A stretch of 64,000 nucleotides of DNA, taken from positions 62,001-126,000 of the forward strand of contig NZ_VFTG01000001.1 of assembly GCF_006439355.1 (NCBI RefSeq), given 5' to 3'. The position numbers and the translations under genes are program-made. This stretch comes from Mesorhizobium sp. B4-1-3. Lineage in GTDB: Bacteria; Pseudomonadota; Alphaproteobacteria; Rhizobiales; Rhizobiaceae. Each line of letters opens with the position of its first letter. Position 1 is the first letter of the stretch. Below, piece after piece: positions 14,589 through 25,358 of the stretch. The notes beneath the pieces were generated by a model. It saw only the letters and a list, made by a program, of their open reading frames with translations, did not search any database and was not told the DNA's origin.

Positions 14589-15779
14589 ATGAACAGCCTC
14601 GATCTTCCTCGCCGCCCCGAAGGAACCCGCGTCGTCGTCGCGATGTCGGGCGGAGTCGATTCGTCCGTGGTCGCGGGCATCCTGAAGCGCGAGGGCTATG
14701 ACGTCGTCGGCGTGACGCTGCAGCTTTACGACCATGGCGCGGCCACCCATCGCGCCGGCTCGTGCTGCGCCGGCCAGGACATCGACGACGCCCGCCGCGT
14801 CTCCGAGACGCTCGGCATTCCGCATTACGTGCTCGACTATGAGGAGCGCTTCCGCAAGGCGGTCATCGATCCCTTCGCCGAAAGCTATGTCGCCGGCGAG
14901 ACGCCGATCCCTTGCGTTTCCTGCAACCAGACAGTGAAGTTCGCCGACCTTCTGGCGACCGCGCAGGACCTCGGCGCCGACGCCCTTGCCACCGGCCACT
15001 ATATCCGCTCGCGCGCCAATGGCGCGCATCGCGCGCTCTACCGCCCCGTCGATGCCGACCGCGACCAGAGCTATTTCCTGTTCGCCACCACGCAGGCGCA
15101 GATCGATTATCTGCGATTTCCCCTCGGCGGCCTGTCGAAGCCGCAGGTCCGCGCCATCGCAGAGGAAATGGGGCTCACCGTCGCCGCCAAGCAGGACAGC
15201 CAGGACATCTGCTTCGTGCCGCAGGGCAAATATTCCGATATCATCGCCAAGCTGAAGCCGGCCGCGGCCAATCCCGGCGACATCGTCCATATCGACGGCC
15301 GCGTGCTCGGCCGCCATGAAGGCATCCTGCGCTACACGATCGGCCAGCGCCGCGGCATCGGCATCGCCTCCGGCGAGCCGCTCTATGTCGTTCATCTCGA
15401 CGCCGACCGCGCGCGCGTCATCGTCGGTCCGCGCGAGGCGCTGGAGACGCACAAGATCTATCTGCGCAACATGAACTGGCTGGGCGACGGACGGCTGTCG
15501 GATGTTCCGGCCGCCGGGATCGAGCTCTTCGCCAAGGTTCGCTCGACCAGGCCGCCGCGTCCGGCCGTGCTGCACCACCGCGACGGGGTGACTTCCGTCG
15601 AGCTGGCCGACGGCGAATCGGGTATCGCGCCGGGCCAAGCCTGCGTGCTCTATTCCGACGACGGCAACGAGGCGCGCGTGTTCGGCGGCGGTTTCATCGA
15701 GCGTTCCGAGCGCGGCGCGGAAGCCGAGGCGATGCTGTCCAGACTGGCGGCAAGACCGGCGCAGATTCCCGCCGAGTAA
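14589..15779 (+). CDS. mnmA: tRNA-specific 2-thiouridylase MnmA
   Basis: A 396-residue enzyme making 2-thiouridine at the wobble base of tRNA-Lys, Glu and Gln. The PP-loop SGGVDSS lies at residues 20-26, the catalytic nucleophile is C109 in [13 protein letters not shown], and the second active Cys is C208 in QDICFVP. The characteristic GQRRGIG and the final FGGGFIE are also present. ATG 14589 starts after GTGAAAGCATC, a weak ribosome site. Its last codon lies 18 bases from the end of the convergent Gfo/Idh gene. Confidence 0.96.
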   Translation: MNSLDLPRRPEGTRVVVAMSGGVDSSVVAGILKREGYDVVGVTLQLYDHGAATHRAGSCCAGQDIDDARRVSETLGIPHYVLDYEERFRKAVIDPFAESYVAGETPIPCVSCNQTVKFADLLATAQDLGADALATGHYIRSRANGAHRALYRPVDADRDQSYFLFATTQAQIDYLRFPLGGLSKPQVRAIAEEMGLTVAAKQDSQDICFVPQGKYSDIIAKLKPAAANPGDIVHIDGRVLGRHEGILRYTIGQRRGIGIASGEPLYVVHLDADRARVIVGPREALETHKIYLRNMNWLGDGRLSDVPAAGIELFAKVRSTRPPRPAVLHHRDGVTSVELADGESGIAPGQACVLYSDDGNEARVFGGGFIERSERGAEAEAMLSRLAARPAQIPAE

Positions 15780-15797
15780 ATTCTCAGTCTGATTGCT

Positions 15798-16763
15798 CTA
15801 TGCGGACGAGCCGGTGTGGATCACCGTGCCGGCTGTCAGGATGCGCAGCACCCGGATCGCTTCCTCGCCATCGGTGCGCGGCTTGGCGCGCGTCTCGATG
15901 CATTGCATGAAATGGGCAAGCTCGCGCGTCAGAGGCATGCCCTCGCCGACGGCCACATAGGAAGGCTCGTTGGCGGTGAAGGCCCACTGGCCGCTGTCCT
16001 GCCACACCGCGTGGCGGTAGACGGCAAGCTTGCGCTCCCAGGGCTCGACGTCGTCGAACACCGCCATCGCCTTGGTGCCGACAACCGTCAGCCGCCGCTC
16101 GCGATAGGGATTGAGGCGCGAGGCGAAGAGATGGCTGCGCAGGCCGTTCGGGAAACGCATATGCAGATGCGCGAAGTCGCTGAGGTTGTCGAGGAGCGCC
16201 GCGCCCTCGCCCCTGACCTCGATCGGCTCCGTGCCGGTGATGGCGAGGATCATCGACAAATCGTGCGGCGCAAGGTCCCAGAGCGCGTCGTTTTCGGTGT
16301 GGAACTTGCCGAGGCCGAGCCGGTGCGAGTGGATGTAGCGCACCTCGCCGAGTTCGCCATTGTCGATCAGCGCCTTCAGCGTCTCGAAGGCGGGATGGAA
16401 ACGCAGCACATGGCCGACCATGAAGATCCGGCCATTGTCCTTTGCCGCCTTCACCGCGCGCTCGGCGTCGGCGACCGTCAGCGCGATCGGCTTTTCCACC
16501 AGCACGTCCTTGCCGCTTTCTACGGCGCGCACTGCGGTGTCGGCATGGAATTGCGGCGGCAGCGCCATGACGATGGCGTCGACGTCGTTGCGCTCGAACA
16601 GCCTGTTCGGCTCGATCGCCAGGCAATCCTGCTCGCTGGCGAAACCTTCGGCGCGGGCGCGATTGACGTCGGAAACGGCATGCAGCGCGCCAAGCGCCTT
16701 GAGGGTGCGGATATGGTTGCTGCCCCAGTATCCGCAACCGAGGACGGCGATGCGCGGCTTCAT
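15798..16763 (-). CDS. Gfo/Idh/MocA family NAD-dependent oxidoreductase
   Basis: A 321-residue sugar or cyclitol dehydrogenase-type enzyme. The N-terminal Rossmann motif is AVLGCGYWGSNHIR, and the family signatures VLVEKPIALTV and HVLRFHPAF (substrate-site EKP and H/R motif) are present, as is DLAPHDLSMIL. This subgroup is often found with UDP-sugar or nucleotide-sugar biosynthesis, but no such genes are adjacent here, so the substrate is open. The start is ATG 16763; no clear ribosome site is visible. It is convergent with mnmA. Confidence 0.88.
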   Translation of the reverse strand: MKPRIAVLGCGYWGSNHIRTLKALGALHAVSDVNRARAEGFASEQDCLAIEPNRLFERNDVDAIVMALPPQFHADTAVRAVESGKDVLVEKPIALTVADAERAVKAAKDNGRIFMVGHVLRFHPAFETLKALIDNGELGEVRYIHSHRLGLGKFHTENDALWDLAPHDLSMILAITGTEPIEVRGEGAALLDNLSDFAHLHMRFPNGLRSHLFASRLNPYRERRLTVVGTKAMAVFDDVEPWERKLAVYRHAVWQDSGQWAFTANEPSYVAVGEGMPLTRELAHFMQCIETRAKPRTDGEEAIRVLRILTAGTVIHTGSSA

Positions 16764-16915
16764 TCGTTCAAACTCTAGAATTTCATGGCCGAGACATAGC
16801 GACGTGCCCCGCCGAACTCAACCCCGGGACCTGCCCTGAGTGTCTGTCTGGCAAAGCTTTTCCGGGACGAGATTAAGCCGGCCGGATTATGCCGGCATGT
16901 CGGCCTCATCCAAGC

Positions 16916-16944
16916 TTGACAGGCTCACCCTCGCAACCTTATAT
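16916..16944 (+). promoter_or_regulatory. sigma-70 promoter of tRNA-Met
   Basis: A perfect TTGACA at 16916-16921 and TTATAT at 16939-16944 are separated by exactly 17 bases. The tRNA begins 70 bases downstream, which leaves room for a 5' leader. This is the clearest housekeeping promoter in the window. Confidence 0.8.
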
Positions 16945-17014
16945 CCGCGCGACCTCGGCGAACGCCTCGCGACGCCCGTCCATCCAGGACGGTTTTCCGG
17001 GCCATTGCCACCCT

Positions 17015-17091
17015 GGCGGGGTAGCTCAGTTGGTTAGAGCACGGGAATCATAATCCTGGGGTCGGGGGTTCAAGTCCCTCCCCCGCTACCA
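17015..17091 (+). tRNA. tRNA-Met (CAU), elongator type
   Basis: A complete 77-base cloverleaf with encoded CCA. The acceptor GGCGGGG pairs with CCCCGCU (first pair G-U), the D arm is GCTCAGTTGGTTAGAGC, the anticodon stem CGGGA/TCCTG holds loop ATCATAA with anticodon CAT, and the T arm is GGGGG-TTCAAGT-CCCTC. The acceptor GGCGGGG and the paired 1-72 position fit elongator tRNA-Met rather than the initiator or the lysidine tRNA-Ile. Confidence 0.95.
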
Positions 17092-17232
17092 GCCCTTTCA
17101 GGGGCACCCAAAAACCTAATGAAAGCGCTCGGATACCGAAGCGGCGCGTCCGGACACGTCCCGATGCATCCCTTCCGGGCCCTAATATCGAGCTTAATTG
17201 AATTCGCTTTGGCGGCGGCCTATACGTCGGCC

Positions 17233-19266
<2,034 letters not shown>

Positions 19267-19567
19267 GCGGTAACGCTCCGTCAGCATAGCTGATCTGCCG
19301 GGTGGCGATCCGAGCCACAAGCAGATCCGATTTCGCCGGCAGCTTGGCGCCTCTTGTCGGCCGTTGAGGATCTAATAGGCGCTCCCCAAAAGCGGACGAA
19401 TCTTTTTCCAATTGGCTCAGAGCCATTAGATAGTTCGAATCCTGCTGGGCGCGCCACAAATATCATGAATGCCAAGCGGTTGAGCGGGGCGATTAGGGAG
19501 CCCGCGCAGATATGCGATTGGGAGCCCAGGTCTTGCAGTTTTCCGCGGTACAAATGACCCTGACCGA
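19267..19567. other. non-coding left flank of the accessory insert
   Basis: These 301 bases between ygiQ and the caspase gene hold no supported gene. Base composition falls here and stays lower up to about 22390. The only recognisable item is the 3' end of a tRNA gene at 19432-19456. ORFs in this stretch read antisense to the tRNA-like piece and are not believable. Confidence 0.6.
19432..19456 (+). other. tRNA 3'-end remnant (attachment-site-like)
   Basis: The segment starting AGTTCGAATCCTGCTGGG and ending in GCGCGCCA has the TTCGAAT T-loop, the 3' side of the T stem, an acceptor strand and CCA, like the end of a rhizobial tRNA-Arg. The 5' half of the T stem and everything before it are missing, so it is not a functional tRNA. 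Such 3' pieces are left where integrases recombine at tRNA genes. No integrase and no second copy were found in the window. Confidence 0.6.
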
Positions 19568-21478
19568 TTAGGATGGCCTAGCGGCCTGTCCGGCGACCAG
19601 AAACCATGCGACGCGATCAGGACGCAGCAGGGAAGCAAGAACGCTGGAAATCCGGACCGCGGGAGACGCCAGTATCGTGTCGGCGCTCAGATGCGCTTCG
19701 ATCTTCGACCATTCGGCTACGAGATCACGGACGCTGAAGACGGTGTGGCCTATGTTGAACGAGAAGTTCGTCCCGTCCTCGATAAGGCCTGCTCCGAATG
19801 TGCTGAAGTCGGTGGGGACGAAGATATTGATGTTTACGTGGTCGAAGCCCTTCATCGCACCGTCGGCGATATAAGCGAGCCCGCTTCGATCCATGACCAA
19901 AAGCACCGCTGGCAAGAGGCTCGTCGGATTCGCCAGAATGTTCCGAAAGTCATCACAACGTCCGTCGGCAACGGCAGTCAGAAACCGTAGCGCGTCCTCG
20001 CCATTCAGCCCTGGACCGGCGATCCTCCCGCCTCGTTGATGAAGAATCCTGAGCAGCAGGCCAGAAATCGATTCCATCTCCTCTTCGCAGCCCAAGACAT
20101 CGGCGGCAGCCGCAAAAGACACGTAGAACGGGGTCATCTCGTCAGAAACTGGCACGATCGAATTACTGTAATGCGCCATTATCAGGCGCACGAGGTCGGC
20201 CGCCTTCGGAGCGATCACCGCTGTGCTCTCGCCGGACATAGTCTGGATGTGGACCGCGGCACCGAGCCAACCCAGGATGCTCATCAGCCGCAGCGGCAGG
20301 AAGTAGAAGTCGGCGATGCCGCCGTCCTTCGAGAGCAACGCATAGGTGCTTCCGGTAAAGTCGGCCAAAAGCTGATCGGTCCCCTCGCCAATCGACGCAA
20401 CGACCCCTTTCGATAGTTGCATGATGGCATCGGCGCAGTGCGTGCTGGAAACAGCCATTGGCAGAAGCGCGACCGCGCATGCAGACCGGAGTCTGGCAAC
20501 GTCGAAGTGATCGCCCGTTGCGGCAATGCGGGCGCCGAAGGTCGCGGCCAACCCCATTATGAAGGCGGAAGCGACCGCGGGCTCCTCCTCTAGGTTTGCG
20601 CAGACTGGCTGGACGACATCCAGAAACCGCTCGGCGTCAAACTCTCTGGTGAGCGACAAATACTGCTCCCAGATTGCATCCGACGCGGCGCGGATATGCT
20701 CGTTGCCTGCGCCGTCCGAAGCCAGACCCGGGAAGGTCTCGCTGATGTGCGCACTACCTCCGGAGAAGCGAGGATTCTTAGCGAGTTGGGAAATACCGAA
20801 AAGATTGATCCCCCAGCAGACTGGGGACTGGCCTGTGCCATGCATCAGCCTTGACACGACTTGTCCGACCTCAACTAGGTCAAACGACGGTCGGGTGGTC
20901 TGAACAGGTGTTTCTCCTTTCAGGCACGACATCAGCGCGCTCGTGCAGTGCCCGGTTCCATCCGACTCTCCTGCATATTCGTCGGAACCCGCCGCGGCCA
21001 GGATGGAAATGGCCAATGATCCTGCCTTTCCAATCACATTAGGGTTGAGGAGGACGCCGATGTCATGGACGACGCCGCCTGCGTGGCAGGCGTCGATGAT
21101 CAGGTTGGTGTGACGGATCTTTGCCTCGGTTATCCAGCCGAAGAGCTGTGGCATCGACAGGGCGTTCAGCGACATCCGGCCGACGTCGGTATCCTTCAGG
21201 CAGAGAAAGTAGCCGTTGTCCTTCACGCCGCCGTGTCCGGCAAAGAAGAACGTCAATTCCTCGATGGGCGGGCCGGAGAAGAGTGCGGCTTCGATGGTCG
21301 ATCGCAACTCCGCCATCGTCGGCGACAGCAGCAGCTTCGACTGCGCCTGATCGTACTCACCCCAGTTCTTCGCCGCGAGGTGCTCGAAGATTGTCGCGGC
21401 GTCGTTCTCCGCGCCTGCAAGGGGCTCGAGAGGCGGATTGTCGTAGGCGTCGCAACCGATAGCGATCAGCACTCTCAA
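19568..21478 (-). CDS. caspase-fold (C14) protease with large uncharacterised C-terminal region
   Basis: A 636-residue protein. Residues 1-210 form a caspase/metacaspase domain: start RVLIAIGCDAY, catalytic H82 in FFFAGHGG and catalytic C131 in LIIDACHAGG, then SILAAAGSDEYAGE and GHCTSALM, which match the p10-type segment. Residues about 215-636 are mostly helical with a beta-like end and match no family I recognise. The gene overlaps the stop of the upstream 243-aa gene by four bases (ATGA), so the two are translationally coupled. Caspase-fold proteases with small partner genes act in bacterial conflict or cell-death systems; that role here is inferred. GC content is lower than in the neighbours. 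Confidence 0.85.
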   Translation of the reverse strand: MRVLIAIGCDAYDNPPLEPLAGAENDAATIFEHLAAKNWGEYDQAQSKLLLSPTMAELRSTIEAALFSGPPIEELTFFFAGHGGVKDNGYFLCLKDTDVGRMSLNALSMPQLFGWITEAKIRHTNLIIDACHAGGVVHDIGVLLNPNVIGKAGSLAISILAAAGSDEYAGESDGTGHCTSALMSCLKGETPVQTTRPSFDLVEVGQVVSRLMHGTGQSPVCWGINLFGISQLAKNPRFSGGSAHISETFPGLASDGAGNEHIRAASDAIWEQYLSLTREFDAERFLDVVQPVCANLEEEPAVASAFIMGLAATFGARIAATGDHFDVARLRSACAVALLPMAVSSTHCADAIMQLSKGVVASIGEGTDQLLADFTGSTYALLSKDGGIADFYFLPLRLMSILGWLGAAVHIQTMSGESTAVIAPKAADLVRLIMAHYSNSIVPVSDEMTPFYVSFAAAADVLGCEEEMESISGLLLRILHQRGGRIAGPGLNGEDALRFLTAVADGRCDDFRNILANPTSLLPAVLLVMDRSGLAYIADGAMKGFDHVNINIFVPTDFSTFGAGLIEDGTNFSFNIGHTVFSVRDLVAEWSKIEAHLSADTILASPAVRISSVLASLLRPDRVAWFLVAGQAARPS

Positions 21479-22206
21479 AGCGAGTCTCTTTCCCAGGCCG
21501 GAGGGAATTTCGCAAGTCGCTCGCTTTCCCGCTGTCTGGCGAGTTCGGACTTCTCGGCCTTCACCTGTTCGATGCGCTCGGTGAACTCCGGTCCCTGCGC
21601 TTCGAGATCGGCTATGGTCTTTTCGAAGCTTTCTCGTCCCATGTGAAATTGGGGCAGACTGACTTGGCCATTCTCGTCAATGCCAAATTCGATCATCTCA
21701 AGGGCGGCCAGGAAGGCCTCGGCAGGAGACTGCCCCGGGCCGACGACAACTGTATTTCCCGATTTCTCGGTGGACTGGCTGATCGTCTGGTAAAGGGAAG
21801 CTTGGAACTGCGTCATCAGCCCCTCGACCAAACGGTTTTTCGCCTCAACGAACTTGGTAAGGTCGTGGTTGACGACATCGTCGAAGTGGGACGAGAACTC
21901 GAAAGAATGCGCCTGCATTTCGCCGGCGTCGTCGCCGTGCTCCGTAGGCTTTGTCTTCCACATTCGGCCATGCTGGAATTTCTGCGCATTCCGGGGGGAG
22001 ATGAGTTCGTCGCACCGCTTCTGCAGCTCGGCCGCAACCTGTTTGGTGAACGCCTCGCTGAATTCCTTGATGCCGCTGCGGTATCTGAATGGCGTCACTT
22101 GGCGACTCGCGGTTGCGGTGGTGTTCACATCGATATAATCGTGAAGATATGTCCGGACAACGCTGCGGACTTGACGATTCCAAGGTGAAAGGCGCGCCGA
22201 TAGCAT
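21475..22206 (-). CDS. unknown protein coupled to the caspase gene
   Basis: A 243-residue protein, first gene of a two-gene operon with the caspase-fold protease. It is largely helical and charged: a middle part (SGIKEFSEAFTKQVAAEL, HFDDVVNHDLTKFVEAKN) and a C-terminal coiled coil (FEKTIADLEAQ to RQRESERLAKF). No transmembrane segment or signal peptide is seen. The only possible start is the ATG at 22206, and no ribosome site precedes it, so translation may be leaderless. I do not recognise the family. Its size and place recall substrates or regulators that sit next to bacterial caspases, but it lacks the beta-rich pattern of bacterial gasdermins. Confidence 0.7.
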   Translation of the reverse strand: MLSARLSPWNRQVRSVVRTYLHDYIDVNTTATASRQVTPFRYRSGIKEFSEAFTKQVAAELQKRCDELISPRNAQKFQHGRMWKTKPTEHGDDAGEMQAHSFEFSSHFDDVVNHDLTKFVEAKNRLVEGLMTQFQASLYQTISQSTEKSGNTVVVGPGQSPAEAFLAALEMIEFGIDENGQVSLPQFHMGRESFEKTIADLEAQGPEFTERIEQVKAEKSELARQRESERLAKFPPAWERDSL

Positions 22207-22390
22207 GTTGCCGGCAGCATCTTCGAGATTACTGCAAACCGCGCTTAGAGGGCTATCTAGTAGACAAAGTTATCTTCTTTACCCCACGCGGCGCACCGGT
22301 CGAGACTCGGGCCTACTATTTTCTCGCACCTCTGCTTTCTGATGCTGCTCCCGAAAAGCAGACAGTCTCGTAACGGCCCCATTCGGACAT
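22207..22390. promoter_or_regulatory. promoter-proximal gap of the caspase operon
   Basis: A 184-base AT-richer gap between the 243-aa gene and the end of the RsmB-type gene. It must hold the minus-strand promoter of the caspase operon, but no convincing -35/-10 pair could be picked by eye. A TAA in frame upstream of 22206 rules out a longer coding start. It marks the right edge of the lower-GC insert. Confidence 0.4.
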
Positions 22391-23734
22391 TCAAAAAATG
22401 GACCGCGAACGGCTATGGGCGGCCGCGCCTGGGAGCGCGCCTCCCCGCTGCATGACGGCGGCGAAGAAGCCGTCAGTGTCGTTGCGTGCGGGCGTCAGCG
22501 ACAGGTAGTCGGAATGGGCTGAATTCGTCAGCTGCGGCGCGGCCTCGTCAAGCGGCACGGCGCGAAAAGCGGGATGCGCCGCAAGGAAAGCGGCCACCTG
22601 CTCCTCATTCTCTTCCGACAGCATGGAGCATGTCGCGTAGACCAGCCGTCCGCCGGGCTTCACCAGGCGCGCTGCGCTCGACAGGATGCGGGCTTGCAGC
22701 GACACGAGCTTGTCCAGGCCCTGTTCCTCCGGCGCCCGCCAACGCGCGTCGGGATTGCGTCGCCACGTGCCGGTGCCGCTGCATGGCGCGTCGACCAGCA
22801 CGCGATCGAAACCAGCCTTGTGGCGCTTGATCCATCGATCTGTCTCGCTGGCCAGAAGCCGCGTCTCGATATTGTGCAATCCTGCCTGCCGGAAGCGCTC
22901 GGCGTCGCGCTTCAAACGGCCTTCCATGACGTCGCAGGCGACAACATAGCCCTTGTTGTTCATCTGCGCGGCGATGGCCAGCGTCTTGCCGCCGGCTCCG
23001 GCGCAGAAATCGACCACGCGCTCGCCCGGCCGGGCATCGACCAGCATGGCGACAAGCTGCGAGCCCTCGTCCTGGATCTCGACCTCGCCTTTCTTCAGCA
23101 TCGGCAGGCTGGCCAACGAGGGGCGCTCATGCACACGAATGCCGTAAGGAGCCATGACCGACGGCTGCGCCTGCAAGCCGAGATCCTTCAACGCGCCAAG
23201 CATGGCCTCGCGCGTCGACTTGATCGGATTGACGCGCAGGTCAAGCGGCGCCGGCGTCAAAAGCGCGGCCATCTCTTGGCCGAACGCTTCCCCGAAACGG
23301 CGCCGCAGCGGATCCGCCGCCCAGGGCGGACATTCGAGGCGCACCTCTTCCGGCATGCCGGGATGGTCGATCGTGGATCCCTGCAATCTGACCAGCAGCG
23401 CGTGCTCGTGACCCGTCAGGATGGCAGGCGCGAATTTCACGCCATTGAACAAGCGTTCGATCTGATCGGGCGTCCTGCTTTCCTTGAGCGTCAGCCATGC
23501 AAGCAGCCGGTTGCGGGGCTTGTCCTCGCGCCCATGCCTGGCCAGCCACCAGCCAAGCCGCGCATGATGCCGCAGGAGCGCATAGAGCAACTCCAGAATC
23601 TGGCCACGGTCTCTGTCGCCGATATGGCGCCGGGCCCGAAACCACGCCGAAACGACGGCATCCGCGGGACGCGCGATGCTGTCGACTTCATGCATAAGTT
23701 CGATTGTGGCTTGCAGGCGGGCGGCAGGGGTCAC
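22391..23734 (-). CDS. RsmB/NOP-type RNA cytosine-5 methyltransferase
   Basis: A 447-residue methyltransferase forming 5-methylcytosine in RNA. It has an N-terminal NusB-like region (LQATIELMHEVDSI, LLYALLRHHARLGWW), the SAM-binding motif VVDFCAGAGGKTLAIAAQM, the motif IV cysteine C318 in DAPCSGTG and the catalytic motif VI cysteine C369 in YATCSM. These are the two cysteines expected for the RsmB/NOP2 family. The target may be 16S rRNA, but a rhizobium usually has several such enzymes, so no symbol is given. It has core-genome composition, in contrast to the caspase operon downstream. Confidence 0.92.
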   Translation of the reverse strand: MTPAARLQATIELMHEVDSIARPADAVVSAWFRARRHIGDRDRGQILELLYALLRHHARLGWWLARHGREDKPRNRLLAWLTLKESRTPDQIERLFNGVKFAPAILTGHEHALLVRLQGSTIDHPGMPEEVRLECPPWAADPLRRRFGEAFGQEMAALLTPAPLDLRVNPIKSTREAMLGALKDLGLQAQPSVMAPYGIRVHERPSLASLPMLKKGEVEIQDEGSQLVAMLVDARPGERVVDFCAGAGGKTLAIAAQMNNKGYVVACDVMEGRLKRDAERFRQAGLHNIETRLLASETDRWIKRHKAGFDRVLVDAPCSGTGTWRRNPDARWRAPEEQGLDKLVSLQARILSSAARLVKPGGRLVYATCSMLSEENEEQVAAFLAAHPAFRAVPLDEAAPQLTNSAHSDYLSLTPARNDTDGFFAAVMQRGGALPGAAAHSRSRSIF

Positions 23735-23809
23735 GGAACGGCGATCAGGCTGAAAAAACGCCTGTATAATCGACAGAGCTGCTCCTGACCATTGTTCGCG
23801 TCCCGGGGC

Positions 23810-24571
23810 TCATCCCTTACGTTCCTGCAGGATGTTGCCGCCATCCACGACGAGGACGGCGCCGTTGACATAGCTCGCCGCGTCGGAGGCCAGGAACAGC
23901 ACGGCGGCCGCTACTTCCGCGGGGCTGCCGGCGCGGCCGAGTGGCGTGTTCTGCGCGGCGACGAGCTCTTCGGGCGTCGAGGCGCCCGTCGCGATCCACC
24001 CCGGCGCCACGGCGTTGACCGTGACGCCGCTGCGGCCGACCTCCAGGGCAAGCGCATGTGTCAGCCCGATCATGCCGGCCTTGGCCGCGGAATAGGCCGC
24101 CTCGCCTTCGTTGGACACATATGGGCCCGTCACCGATGCCATGTTGACGACGCGCCCATGACCGCGCTGCACCATGCCGGCCAGGAATCCGCGCGTGCTC
24201 AAGAAGGCGGTCTTCAGGCTGACATCGATGCCGCGGTCCCAGTCGCTTTCGCTGAGGTCGAGAAACCGGCGCTGCAATGCCGGCTGGGCGACGGTGCCCA
24301 TCCCGGCATTGTTGACGAGGATGTCGATCTCGCCGGCCTCGGAGCGCAAACGCTCGACGTCGCCGGAGAGCGTCAGGTCGGCCACCAAAGCGCTTATATC
24401 GAGCCCTTCCCCCCGCAATTCCTGTGCCCGTTGCTCGACGCGAGCGGACGAGGCGGTGATGACGACGGAAAGACCGGCTTCGCCCAGCGCCCGCGCGGTC
24501 GCGATGCCGATGCCGTCGGCGGCGCCCGCGCCTGTTACCAACGCCCTGCGGGATTTGAGGAACACGTTCAT
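23810..24571 (-). CDS. SDR family oxidoreductase
   Basis: A 253-residue short-chain dehydrogenase. The cofactor motif TGAGAADGIGIATA, the NNAGMG motif, catalytic Ser in NMASVTG and YSAAK are present, and the end WIATGASTPEEL and YVNGAVLVVDGG are classical. The start is ATG 24571; the longer frame to 24772 reads through the preceding SDR gene and is rejected. It follows the second SDR by 16 bases on the minus strand, so the pair is an operon. Substrate unknown. Confidence 0.88.
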   Translation of the reverse strand: MNVFLKSRRALVTGAGAADGIGIATARALGEAGLSVVITASSARVEQRAQELRGEGLDISALVADLTLSGDVERLRSEAGEIDILVNNAGMGTVAQPALQRRFLDLSESDWDRGIDVSLKTAFLSTRGFLAGMVQRGHGRVVNMASVTGPYVSNEGEAAYSAAKAGMIGLTHALALEVGRSGVTVNAVAPGWIATGASTPEELVAAQNTPLGRAGSPAEVAAAVLFLASDAASYVNGAVLVVDGGNILQERKG

Positions 24572-24587
24572 TTCCACCCCACGACGC

Positions 24588-25358
24588 TCAATAACCGGCA
24601 CTGACGCCGAAATCGATCGAAAGCGCGGCTCCGGTGATCGGCGCCGCGCCCGGCTGGCAAAGATAGTGGATGAAGGAAGCGATCTCTTCCACCCGGATGA
24701 ACCTTGCTTTGTCGCCCTGCGGATAGTGCCCGAGAAGCCGGCGCTTGTAGCCGTCGGGATCGTCTCCGCCATAAGTCCTGGCCTGATATTCGATCATCGG
24801 TGTCGCCGTGTCGCCGGGACAGACGGCATTGACCCTGATGCCTTGCGGGGCGAGTTCCAGGGCGAGAGCCTTGGTCAAGAGCACCAGCCCGCCTTTCGAC
24901 GCGCAATAGACGGAAGCCCCGTTGTTGCCGACGATGCCGGCGTCGGAGGCGATGTTGACGATCACACCCTGCGCTGCCGCCAGATGCGGGATGGCCACCG
25001 AGATCAGGAAGAAGGCGCCCTTGAGGTTGACGTCGAGCACCAGATCCCACTGCTCTTCTGCAACCGCGCTCGCCGGCCCTTCGAGCCAGACACCGGCGGC
25101 ATTGACAAGGATGTCTATCGCGCCGCCCCAGTCCCTGGCCTTGCCCACCACGTCGCGGCAGGCGGCGACGGAGCGAATGTCGAGCGGCAGGCCGATCGCC
25201 TCCGCCCCCGTCGCCGCGATCGTCGCGACGGCGGCGTCGAGCTTGGGGCCGGCGAGATCGGCAAGCGCGATCCGCTCGCCGTCAGCCGCGAAACGCAGCC
25301 CGGTCGCGAGACCCATTCCCCCGGCGCCGCCGGCGATCAGAACAGTCCTGCCAGCCAT
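24588..25358 (-). CDS. SDR family oxidoreductase (first gene of pair)
   Basis: A 256-residue short-chain dehydrogenase with IAGGAGGMGLATG as cofactor motif, VNAAGVW, catalytic Ser in NIASDAG and YCASK. It has the C-terminal PITGAALSIDFG typical of the family. It leads a two-gene operon with the SDR at 23810-24571. AGGTTAG precedes the ATG at 25358. Two adjacent but different SDRs could act in successive oxidation steps of one sugar or polyol, but no other pathway gene is near enough to say which. Confidence 0.87.
   Translation of the reverse strand: MAGRTVLIAGGAGGMGLATGLRFAADGERIALADLAGPKLDAAVATIAATGAEAIGLPLDIRSVAACRDVVGKARDWGGAIDILVNAAGVWLEGPASAVAEEQWDLVLDVNLKGAFFLISVAIPHLAAAQGVIVNIASDAGIVGNNGASVYCASKGGLVLLTKALALELAPQGIRVNAVCPGDTATPMIEYQARTYGGDDPDGYKRRLLGHYPQGDKARFIRVEEIASFIHYLCQPGAAPITGAALSIDFGVSAGY

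Noticed and set aside
21475..22206. Bacterial gasdermin as identity of the caspase partner
   Set aside because: The size and the position fit, but the sequence is charged and helical, with no N-terminal Cys for lipidation and no beta-rich pore-forming pattern.
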